Assembly: GCA_963082975.1 (NCBI GenBank)
Contig: OY720350.1
Span: 19,996,910-20,060,909, forward strand
Direction: 5' to 3'
DNA length: 64,000 bases
Source: Labia minor
Taxonomy: Eukaryota; Arthropoda; Insecta; Dermaptera; Spongiphoridae
Shown: piece by piece, positions 54,711-64,000 of the stretch
How the letters are laid out: each line of letters opens with the position of its first letter
Numbering within the stretch: the first letter of the stretch is position 1
The notes under the pieces: model-generated
Databases searched by the model: none
The model's input: only the letters and a program-made list of their open reading frames with translations
What the model was told of the DNA's origin: nothing
Position numbers and translations under genes: made by a program

Positions 54711-54772
54711 TTAGAGGGGTCGGAGCACTCTGTCTTGATGTAAAGAGCTCCGAAGGTTGTCTGAGCAGCTAG
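54711..54772 (+). mobile_element. Second, decayed Helitron-type 3' terminus
   Basis: Aligns with 53831-53899 (ggtcggagcac..tgtc, then gagctccgaagg, then tgagcagCTAGT). The hairpin is broken by substitutions. Confidence 0.5.
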
Positions 54773-54914
54773 TATTAATAAAAATTAATTTATTGAAATA
54801 TTTAATGATTACAAAAAAAAAACACTACAATATATTCAATCAAATGTAAAATGTATGTTTTTTTAATTTCGTTCTATTTTTATTTCTAAATTATAATTAT
54901 ATATTAATATTTTG

Positions 54915-55733
54915 TCATTGAAATAAAAAAAAAACAACTTAATTGGCTGCAGTTACAATAGGCATTTAAATTTTGTTTTACCAGCATTATTAATGAGTAG
55001 ATGGATGGCAGGTTCACTGTCAAGCAGATAACTGGCGCATTGTCTAACACTTTGAAGGGAAGCCAGGTCCAGAGCCACCAGGACAGTTTCCCCGAGGGGC
55101 ATGTCAGGATCGTGGTTTTCTTGGGCGGCGCGGGTGGCTACGTCCTCCGCGGCAACCTTGGCTTTCGATAAGTCCCGACAAGCCATTATCACTCGACAGC
55201 CTAACACATAAATCAAGATTATTAATTTACTTGACATCATAAAGGCTTATATATGTATAATCAGTATACATAGTACATACTCATGCAAATATTGTAGATA
55301 TATAAAGCAATTTTTATATTATTTTAAATTTATTAAATATCTGTAATTCAATTTGGCTATAATTAAAAAAAAAACAAAGAAAAAATATTCCTATTAAAAT
55401 TAATACCATAGAAATTTAATTAAATCAAAAATAATAATTAAATTATTAATACATATAAAAAACAAATTAAAAACAATACTTCCCTTCCTATCGTCGGTCG
55501 GTAAAAATTGATTAAAAAATTTAATTAATTAATGTTGAATTTATTATACATATTAAATTATACTAAATGAATATCATTATATATATTCTTATAACTACGC
55601 AAATATAATTTTAATAAAATATTCTCATTTTATTATATTTATATTTCGTTAAATAATCATATGAAAATATAATACAATATAATGCAATTTGTTAAAAATT
55701 CATTGTTAAATTAGATTAGGTGGGTATAGCGGG
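54915..55733. repeat. Segmental duplication, block 1 copy B
   Basis: Counterpart of 1-790. Small differences include an added taattttaata near 55606. After the shared aggtgggtata the sequence changes to a GC-rich hairpin stretch. Confidence 0.85.
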
Positions 55734-55860
55734 ACCCCGAGCCTCGGCTCGGTACTTAAGTTAAAAAGAATGATTCATTATTATTGGGTTTGGCTGGTAA
55801 TATTAATACCTGGGACACCGAGCTCTCGCTCGACCCTTTAAAAAATATTAATATACAATT
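55733..55860. other. GC-rich hairpin pair specific to copy B
   Basis: Palindrome ccgagcctcggctcgg near 55738-55755 and a related accgagctctcgctcgacc near 55816-55835. They begin exactly where copy B departs from copy A. Confidence 0.45.
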
Positions 55861-55954
55861 CTTTAATAATTTATTACAATTATTAAATGTTGCATGATTG
55901 CATCATTCTGATTAAAATGAATTGAACTGGGGTCCTCAATAATACAAACAAATT

Positions 55955-56144
55955 AAGATTAATGAATTTATTTATTTACCTTGTTAGAAAATACTTAAAT
56001 AATTATATTATAATGTAACTAAATTTAAATAAAATGATTTCAGGAATTTAGTTCATAATTTATTTTGAAATAAAAATTAACGTTGTTTTTAATACATATC
56101 CATGATTATATGATTGAATGAAATGTAATTTAAAAAGAAAATTA

Positions 56145-56180
<36 letters not shown>

Positions 56181-56600
56181 TTATGTTATAATATTACAAC
56201 GATTAAGCTAAATATAAGTATTATAAAAATAAAAATTCTGTTCAATAATTTGACTTCTAAGTCATAGAAAATATAAAAAAAAATATATAAAATATAAATC
56301 TATTTGGATATTAAATGACCTTTAATTAATATTTAAAAATAAATAATTTTCATTTATAATAGATTAATGAATTTATTTATTTACCTTGTTAGAAAATACT
56401 TAAATAATTATATTATAATGTAACTAAATTTAATTTCAAGAATTTAGTTCATAATTTATTTTGAAATAAAAATTAACGTTGTTTTTAATACATATCCATG
56501 ATTATATGATTGAATGAAATGTAATTTAAAAAGAAAATTAAATAATATATATATATATATATATATACTTATGTTATAATATTACAATATAAGTATTTAT
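55955..56600. repeat. Local tandem duplication of about 375 bp in copy B
   Basis: aatgaatttatttatttacc through atacttatgttataatatta is present at 55955-56215 and again at 56365-56590. Copy A has it once (5027-5250). Confidence 0.75.
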
Positions 56601-57228
56601 TATAAAAATAAAAGTTCTCTTCAATAATTTAACTTCTAAGTCATATAATAAAAAATATATTAAATATAAATTAAATGACGAGGCCAGGTTCGATACAATA
56701 AATAAGTAAGAAGAAATCTAGAAATTATAAAAAAGATATTTTTTTTATTTAATACAAACTAATACTATAGGTAAAAAAAACTATGGAACTATTTTTTTTT
56801 TGTATTATATCTTAATAGGAGGGCATTAATCAAGAGCTTACCTTCTAGTATTCGTGGATTTATTCCGTCTAAAAAAGAATCGTATTCCTGTGCCTGTTAG
56901 GATGGTTGTAAATGCGAAGATCCCCATGGCTGATGGATTCAGCCACTGCTTAAGCCAGCCATCCGTCATGAATGAAGGTCCTCAACTAAGGTGTACGTAT
57001 AAGAGAGAGAGAGAGTTAAAATTTTACTTCAGAACGTTGTTAACGGGATTTTCGCTCGACCTACTATATACCAAATAACAATACCACCATGAACTTAACA
57101 TCGATCTTCACAAAATAAATCAAATGTATATTTTGTTTTTTTATTTTGTTTTAATTTCTACCAACAATATATATATATATATACTGGACACTGCTACGAA
57201 TCCACACGGTCTCAACGAATAATTAATT
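56330..57228. repeat. Segmental duplication, block 2 copy B
   Basis: Counterpart of 4985-5870. Contains the duplicated SDR first exon. Confidence 0.85.
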
Positions 57229-57293
57229 GAATTGAATGTTATGTTAATGTTTTTTATGTATTTGTGTTTATGTCATTAAAATTGTTTTATATA

Positions 57294-58209
57294 CACCCTC
57301 CATTCCAAAAGAAACCGAACTTTTTAAAAAAACAAAAAAACGAATGTATATTTTGGAACAAATCATTTTTATTAATCAATGTATTCCCCTTCTGCATCGA
57401 TACACAAATTTTCAAGCTCCAACAAGTTGTCAAACGACTTCTCCATGTCCTTTATTGGAATGGTCTTTAGGACGTCGGTCGTCGCCTTCTCAATGGCGCT
57501 TGAATCGTTGAGTGCCACTTTCCTTTCATCGCCAAATGCAGTTTAGGGAACAGATAGAAGTCGCCCGGAGCCAGATCTGGTGAATAGGGCGAATGATGCA
57601 AAGGAATAACGTGATTTTTTACCAAAAATTCAGTTATAAGTCGCGAACGATGTGATGGTGCATTATCTTGCAAAAGACTCCAACTGCCGATTTCTCGATA
57701 TTCTGACCGAATACGACGAATTCTTGCCAGAAAACGCTTCATGATACCCAAGTAAAACTCTCCAGTGACTGTCTGGCCGGGTGGAACAAATTCTTTGTGG
57801 ATAATTCCTTTTGAATCGTAAAAATCCGGTTCTGGGACGGCCTGATCTTTCATCATCATCCAGCGTCTCTCTACCCGATTTGAATCGCCCGAACCACTCG
57901 TAAACTTTCGTACGGGATAGACAATCATCACCATATGCATTTTGTAGTAGTTGGTGCGTTTCAGTAAAAGTTTTACCAAGTTTAACACAAAAATCAAATG
58001 CAGCTCTTTGTTTGAAACTCATTTTCCGACCGATGTACAAAACACACTGACATTTGAGCAGCAATAACTTTTGTTGTATGCATCCAAATGTGATGAAATT
58101 TATACCAGTTGTCAATGAGGGACTAAGCCATCTACGGGTAAAATATTACAATAGATGGCATTAGTGGTACTATTTTTTTTAGGTTCGGTTTCTTTTGGAA
58201 TGGAGGGTG
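57294..58209 (-). mobile_element. Mariner DD34D element, internally deleted
   Basis: Perfect 27-bp terminal inverted repeats CACCCTCCATTCCAAAAGAA(ACCGAAC), TA on both sides, 916 bp. The minus strand starts MSFKQRAAFDFCVKLGKTF with the helix-turn-helix and SGRPRT linker (58023 downward). In another frame it then has all three catalytic acidic residues: FYDSKG, LLQDNAPSH and YSPDLAPGDFYLFP, with 34 residues between the last two. The frame switch near 57835 marks an internal deletion between linker and catalytic core; a full element would be about 1.3 kb. The perfect repeats suggest recent mobilisation in trans. Confidence 0.9.
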
Positions 58210-58454
58210 TATATTGTGTTGTTGTCGTAATAAATAAATCATTTCTTCTCTTGAAACATCCTTTATCAAGAATCCACATAATTATATATATATAAGTGAA
58301 GAATCAAATTTAATTTTAGTCAATAATTCTATTGATCCAAATGTGTGAATAATTAAAAGAACAATATTTATTTATTAAGAATATATTTTTGTTTAGAAAT
58401 AATTTTCTTTAAAATGTATATTTATGACTAAAATAGGGATTTTAATAAAAAAAA

Positions 58455-58570
58455 AGCTGGAGATTCTCCACTCGACTATCTCGCAAATTTGAATTGATTT
58501 CATTAACATATATTAATTTAAATTAAATTAAATTAATTATAAATTAAATTTAATAAATAATATTTATTAA
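58455..58570 (+). repeat. R1 family, 5' fragment
   Basis: agctggagattctccactcg to the aataatatttatta segment, then replaced by (TA)n and a hairpin gagggtccgaggccctc near 58597. Confidence 0.7.
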
Positions 58571-58599
58571 TATATATATATATATATGGAGAGGGTCCG

Positions 58600-59560
58600 A
58601 GGCCCTCATGACTTTATCACTTATAAATAATTAAATTTAATATATTGTAATGATATTTTAAAAATATCATTAATCCTTAAAATTTAATAAAATATAATAA
58701 ATCTTATAATAAATTTTTATTCTTAATGATAAATTTAATTTTTTTCTCTTTTTTTAGTCCAAATCTCCAGGTCAGTTCACGCCGATTCAAAGTCCACCCT
58801 TGCCCAATACACATTTGTGTGACCAAATTCTTTCTTAAAATTTTCCCCTGCCAAATCCTCCCACATATAAAAAATCATTACAATATATAATTAAAAACTT
58901 AGGCTATAAAATATCATAATATATAATCTATAACAACATAAAATAAAATAAAAAATTGTTTCTAATGTAATTATAAAAGAAAATATGTATACATTTATAA
59001 ATTATATATAGATTTTCTTTTTTCTAATGAAAAACATTCCTTAAATTATTTTCTTTATCAATTTAATTATTAATATATAAAAAATCAATGATATTATTTA
59101 TTTTATAAATGCAGGAGGCAAACGGGCACAGCCAGAATAATTCGATTGTTTATATGATTGCATTGAAAAGCGATAAGCGACTCGGCCAATTCTTTGAAAA
59201 AGAATATTAAAATATTAAAATAAAATATAAAAGAATTTTAGTATACAATGAACAGTGAATAGAAAAAGACGCCAACATTGCTGAGAGAACATTCTAACAG
59301 GTAATTAGCATCTATTATATTGTATATAGCCACTAATAATCCCATTTTAATTATAAATATATTATTAATTAATCATAGTTATTCGTTTAATAAACTTTCT
59401 CTATGAATATATTTTTTAATTATGATTGTAATATTATTTTTCATATTTATAAACTCGTATAATTATATAAATACTTTATATACTTCAATAACTTTTTACT
59501 AGGTGAATTAAAAATGTTCTGTATTTAATATTCTTTGAATAATGAAGTAAAAACTAAAAT
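58600..59560. other. AT-rich stretch with one S3 copy
   Basis: Apart from the S3-like repeat at 59112-59210 (gcgataagcgactcggccaa then ttctttgaaaaa) and a short pyrimidine-rich patch near 58758-58860, nothing is recognised. Confidence 0.4.
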
Positions 59561-59569
59561 AAAAAAAAT

Positions 59570-60024
59570 GTGGAATGTCTCCACTCGACTATCCCCCAAT
59601 TTGATTTGAATTAAATGACATATATTATATTTAAATTAAATTTAATTAATTCTAAATTATAAATTAAAATTAATAAATAATATTTATTAAACTAGCGCAT
59701 GTTTGACTCTTTGTTGATGGCACCACGTCACGTGTTGGCGCGTGAGATTTGCAGTGTTTAAAAATTAATTCTGGTACTTTCAGGGTTTCAATCAAGCTGA
59801 AATTCTATATATAGCAGTTGTATACAATTATTAATCATGTGAAAAATTATCAAACATATATCTTTATTTTTACGGTCATTTTAGAAGAAAAAAAATCAAA
59901 ACGTTGTAGGTAATGACCCTCTTCCGGTTGAGCTACATTTCTCAAAAGTGGATAGAAAACTATGAATTTTGAATAAAGCCCAAATTTCATCATTCTAGCT
60001 CAAACCGTTTTTGCATAATCTTGG

Positions 60025-60060
<36 letters not shown>

Positions 60061-60071
60061 GCGAGATAGTA
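59570..60071 (+). repeat. R1 family, complete copy with decayed tip
   Basis: tggaatgtctccactcgact start, gcatgtttgactctttgttg core, (AC)n of about 28 nt, end ctggcgagatagta. One half of the terminal hairpin is replaced by the (AC)n tract. Confidence 0.8.
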
Positions 60072-60074
60072 ATA

Positions 60075-61225
60075 AAAGATAAATAATAAACAAGCTTTCT
60101 TTTATATATATATATTTATATATTTAAATATATTAAATGACTTGTAAATAAATTTCTTCATTTAAAAATTAAAAATAATAGCCATTACTTTAAAAACTCT
60201 ATAAAAATAATTTTTAATAAAAAATAATAAAAAAGAAGCAATCATTATTAGCATAATTTTACTAGACTATAAAAATTAATAAAAAAACTTTTTAATATAC
60301 ACGAGTTTTTAATAAAAAATGCCCTAAAAAATAGAAAAATAAAATATTAAATAAACCTTGAATATTATCCTTTACATATGCCCAACAAAAAAGCGTGGGC
60401 GCATATGAACATAAGTAGTAGGTAGGTTTTCTTATTTAGTTTGCTTTTAATTGTGAATAACATAAAATTCCAAGTAATTCAAATCCATTATATATATATA
60501 TACATTAAATAATACACATTTCATCACTTATTAAAATGAGACTTATTTTTTTACATCACTTTACTGTTCTTACCCTTTATTGTTATTTTATAAAATTAAT
60601 AACATTGTTTGAGCATATTCTATAAGCTATAGTCAATGTCAATATACTTACATATATATTATACAAATTTTAGAAATTAATTTTGAATATAAAACCCTTA
60701 AGGATTAATATGTAAAGCTTCAAGTTGTTTACATTCAATGAATTCCACGGTTCAGAGAATCTCTCCAAACCCGTTCAATAATAAATGAAAGCAAAATTAC
60801 AACTGAATTCTTAAACTTCATTATGTATAATATAATTTGATTTTTGGAGAACTACAAATGAAAATAAGGAAACCTATACAAAATATCTCTTTTAAGTCAA
60901 ATTTCGCAAAATCGTCTTTGTTTTTTGTGAGGATGTTAGTGACGTAGTTTAAAAACAAAAAGTTGTTCGAAACTGATATTCAGTATTTAATGTATGTACG
61001 TGGAGAATACGCGGAATGTTACAAAAACTTTTTCGCTAAAACATTTACAGAATATATCATTGATTTGACACTTTGTTTTTGCAATTTTCTCAAAACAGGC
61101 TTTAACAATTTTGATTATCTTGCTTCATCAATATTAAATGAAATTATTTTTATTTTTATACACTTTGAATTAATCAGAGTTTAGTTTAAATATTCAAAAT
61201 GACTTTCTCATACCTACCTTTCACA
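60075..61225. other. AT-rich stretch, no gene seen
   Basis: Contains a 73-codon open frame (60963-61184) with Cys-rich and hydrophobic residues but no recognisable motif. I see no splice or family support. Confidence 0.3.
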
Positions 61226-61230
61226 TTTTT

Positions 61231-61525
61231 ACTATCTCTTAAGAGATAGTATTGCGATCATGAAAATTTTCGATGTTGAGATTTTGATGTTTTTATACGT
61301 TTTGAAGGTTCCTGAATCATTTTCACTAAGGTTGAGAAAAATGTCTGTGGGTGTGTATGTATGTATATATATATATGTGTGTGTGTATGTAACCAAGATT
61401 ACGGAAAAACGGTTTGAGCTAGAATGATGAAATTTGGTACATGAGCATTATTCAAAATTCGTAGTTTTCTATCAACTTTTAAGAAATGTAGCTCAACCCG
61501 AAGAGGGTCATTACCTACAACGTTT
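61231..61525 (-). repeat. R1 family, 3' half
   Basis: Hairpin actatctcttaagagatagt, (TG)n/(TA)n, then gagctagaatgatgaaattt to cattacctacaacg. Truncated before the core. Confidence 0.8.
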
Positions 61526-61683
61526 TTTTTTATTAAGGTTAAATTTTTTTATTGAAGTAAATCCTGACTCAATGATATAGAAATTAAACATGTATATATT
61601 TAAACTATGATCGAATTTGATAATAATCACCAGATAGTTCATGGAAGGGTAGTAAGTGGTAGTCATATTACAAAAAATCTTGT

Positions 61684-61810
61684 CTTGAGTCGGAGCAAGC
61701 CTACGGTACTGCAGAATAAGAAGCTGAAACGTTAAAAGTTGATCTAATTCAATAAATAAATTATACAGATATGTTGTCTTTTAATAAAAATTAATTTAAT
61801 AATTATGAAA
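61684..61810 (+). repeat. 'GAAACGTT…GTCTTTTAATAAAA' module, copy B
   Basis: gagtcggagcaagcctacgg, actgcagaataagaagctg, aaacgtt, tgttgtcttttaataaaaat. Copy A lacks the upstream gagcaagc part. Confidence 0.45.
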
Positions 61811-62080
61811 AAAAATCACAAAAGTTTTAATTAAATTCATTTTTAAAACATTTGCACCTGCGTGATATAAATTGATAATTAAAATGAAAAATTAATTAGA
61901 ATTGGTTATTTTAATAGGTGATATAAAAAAAAAGTTTTTGATTTTAATAAAATGATAAAAAATTAATTTCTAGCTTTTTTTTAACTAAAAATTAATAAAA
62001 TCTATAGAATAGGAGTAACTACCAATATACTTAAGTAGATTAAACCTTCTCTATTCTTTTCTATTCTTTTATTTTAAGTA

Positions 62081-62613
62081 CGAGGGCAGGTCAATTAGTG
62101 CGTGACTTTTTGAATGAGGTTTTTGGATAAAAAATTGTCTTATTTTTCAAGGTAGTCTCCTTTGAGCTTTATCACTTCGTCCAACGTATCTTGGAATTTT
62201 TTTATCCCTTCCAAAAAATAAGATTTGTCGAGGACATCAAAATACGTATTTGTTTATGATTTCATCGTTGGAGTCAAATCTCTTTACACCGAGCCATTTC
62301 TTCAGGTTTGGAAATAAGAAATAGTCTTTCGGGATTAATGCCGAACTATAGGGCGGGTGAGGGGGCAATTCTTATTAATTAATTAATTAATTCTTATTAT
62401 TATTCCAATTCATGGATTTTCTTGGAAATTCACTTTTTTCCATTTTCTTCTCAAATCACGAGGTAGTTTGCTATTAATGGATGTCAAAAAAAACCAGCTG
62501 GTTCAAATTTCGACAGGAGTCAGCTGATAGTTGCCTGCTAACAAGAGTAGTGTTGCCATTTCTTTTAAGAGTCAAGAAATTCAAAAAGACACGGACTTAT
62601 TGACCTGCCCTCA
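62081..62613 (-). mobile_element. Mariner remnant, uninterrupted copy B
   Basis: Same TA-flanked ends as 6251-7334 but without the R1 element: 533 bp. Reads cleanly across the R1 target as ggaaattcacttttttccat. Confidence 0.75.
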
Positions 62614-63462
62614 TAAATCTCCAAATTGAAAATAAAAACAAACTTGTGTTTACCAATTTTAAATATAACTAGCTCAATCATTTGAATTTCTCTTAGCAAC
62701 GAATGAATTGTTTTAATATTTTTTAGAAATAAGTATAGTCTGAAGAAAACTCGATAAAATAATAAAGTTTTTTTTTTAATAAAACATCGAACCTCTAATA
62801 ATTGGAGTTTAGGGTATCAATGATATAGCCGCCTTATAGGACTATATAAAAATATTTTGGTGAATTTTGTAACAATTTAACAATCCGCCCAGCCAATTTT
62901 GAGTCTCTAACCTTATCAGTAATATCCCAGGCAGGCAGACAGGTATAAAAATATTCTAAAGCTATATTTTGATTCTTGGGTATATGAATTTAAAGATTTT
63001 CATGTTTTGATTTTTATATTTATAACATTTATTGTCATCTTGAACTGTTAGAAGTTTCAATATATACCTACATATAAATATATAAAGTATATAATAAATA
63101 TAATTTTTTTTAATATATATTAAGATTAGATAGTAAGGTTAAGATTTTTTCTTTCTAATTCTAATTATTTAATTACATAGAAATAAAAATAAAAGAATTG
63201 TATTGATCCTTTTAACGTGTAAATCTCATGAAGAGTTCACTGCTATCCAGGCAGATAATCATTTTACTCAATTAAACTTTGAACGAAATAAATGGTATAG
63301 TGTCATATCCAGACCATTACTTTGTCTGGTTTTAACGAAGATATATATACTGCCGATTTTGAAATATCCTTGAATTGAACAAACCTTTATTTATGAGTAT
63401 CTATGTATAAAGTATAGTATTAACAAAAATAAATAAATAAATAAAATTTTCTATATTATTAT

Positions 63463-63760
63463 TACCGACCGACGATAGTAAGAAAGGTATTGTTTTCACA
63501 CCAAATTTCACATGTGGAGATTTTTGCATATCTCCACAAATCAAGCATTTTCTTAAGAGAAAAAACTAATTTTAGCATGATGTCTGTCCGTCCGTCCGTC
63601 CGTATAGATGTGTACAGCCTGAAGGGCTCAACGGATTTTGATGAAATTTGGTATATATAATGCAACAGTATGATGGATTGTTCAACTTTTGGTGCAAATC
63701 CGGAAACCGGAAGTGGTAGTATAAGCGTTCGACGATAGGAAGGGAAGGGTTATTTTCACA
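63463..63760 (-). repeat. R2 family copy in duplication
   Basis: Counterpart of 8188-8490 with a slightly different gtccgtccgtccgtccg repeat count. Confidence 0.8.
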
Positions 63761-64000
63761 CCAAAATTCAGAATTACAGAAATTATTTTCTCCTTTTTAG
63801 TGCATTTAAATAAAAGCTGTTTTTAAAAAGTTTTTTATATTTTTTTTAATTTTAATTATTGTTATAATATTTTTAAAGGATGATTTATCAATTTTCATTG
63901 TGTTTAGAAAAATCAAAAAAAAAAAAAAAATTTAATAAAGAATAAATAAATTTTAATTTAGAATAAAAAATATTTTTTCTGAAATTAAAATTAATTATAT

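Larger units (their letters stand above)
54982..56969 (-). pseudogene. Truncated SDR (retinol-dehydrogenase-like) duplicate, copy B
   Basis: Exon 1 (56842-56969) and exon 3 (54982-55200) of the SDR at the left edge are repeated here. They show five nucleotide differences in 347 coding bases, all silent by my reading. The exon carrying the TGxxxGxG cofactor motif is absent: the segment where it should lie (55733-56330) is unrelated sequence plus a local tandem duplication. Joining exon 1 to exon 3 directly would break the frame, because the missing exon is 104 nt. No further SDR exon is visible in the LINE and Helitron-like debris from 52 to 54.9 kb. This is probably a partial, non-functional duplicate. 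An uncollapsed haplotype in the assembly is the main alternative. Confidence 0.7.
61702..64000. repeat. Segmental duplication, block 3 copy B
   Basis: Matches 5873-8732 and continues past the window edge. It lacks the R1 insertion and carries an extra attaattaattaatt run near 62376. Confidence 0.85.

Overview
The window looks like nuclear DNA from an arthropod, most likely an insect. It is very AT-rich, its genes are split by short GT-AG introns, and it is packed with Tc1/mariner, hAT, MULE, Helitron-like and non-LTR debris. The protein types (trypsin-like serine proteases with a Cys-x-Cys-x-Cys-Gly activation segment, an acyl-CoA Delta9 desaturase, a retinol-dehydrogenase-like SDR) are insect-like. 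I cannot name the species. All recognisable host genes lie on the minus strand.

Layout. 1-5629: 5' part of an SDR gene (three exons, running off the left edge); its introns hold a 150-bp inverted-repeat element, a MULE relative and a hAT MITE. 5880-8732: repeat-rich block that recurs at the right end. 8789-11097: a 2.3-kb MULE-like transposon with a broken transposase and a perfect 8-bp target duplication. 11441-14010: dispersed repeats and a tandem duplication. 14.9-15.54 kb: an unexplained GC-richer block. 16233-16559: first two exons of a trypsin-like gene. 17606-20253: an acyl-CoA desaturase whose third histidine box was not found. 20.5-26.1 kb: LINE fragments, SINEs, tandem repeats, a hAT MITE. 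27473-32787: an apparently intact trypsin-like gene with two mariner remnants and other repeats in its introns; a possible signal-peptide exon lies at 34.2 kb. 35.6-43.3 kb: repeats and two foldback elements. 44031-50335: a trypsin-like pseudogene. 51.1-54.8 kb: LINE tails and two Helitron-type 3' ends. 54982-56969: a second, incomplete SDR copy. 57294-58209: an internally deleted mariner. 61.7-64 kb: the second copy of the 5.9-8.7 kb block.

Two points organise the window. First, its start and end are two direct copies of the same locus about 55 kb apart; the right copy has lost SDR exon 1. Second, one dispersed repeat family (here R1, 13 loci) has a terminal hairpin, subterminal inverted repeats and an internal microsatellite. 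A filled/empty site pair inside the duplication shows that it moves. Its structure resembles Helentron-associated (DINE-1/HINE-like) elements. A second family (R2) shares its internal module order.

There is no CRISPR array, operon or other prokaryotic feature. Exon joins were worked out by hand from splice signals, reading phase and protein similarity, and need transcript support.
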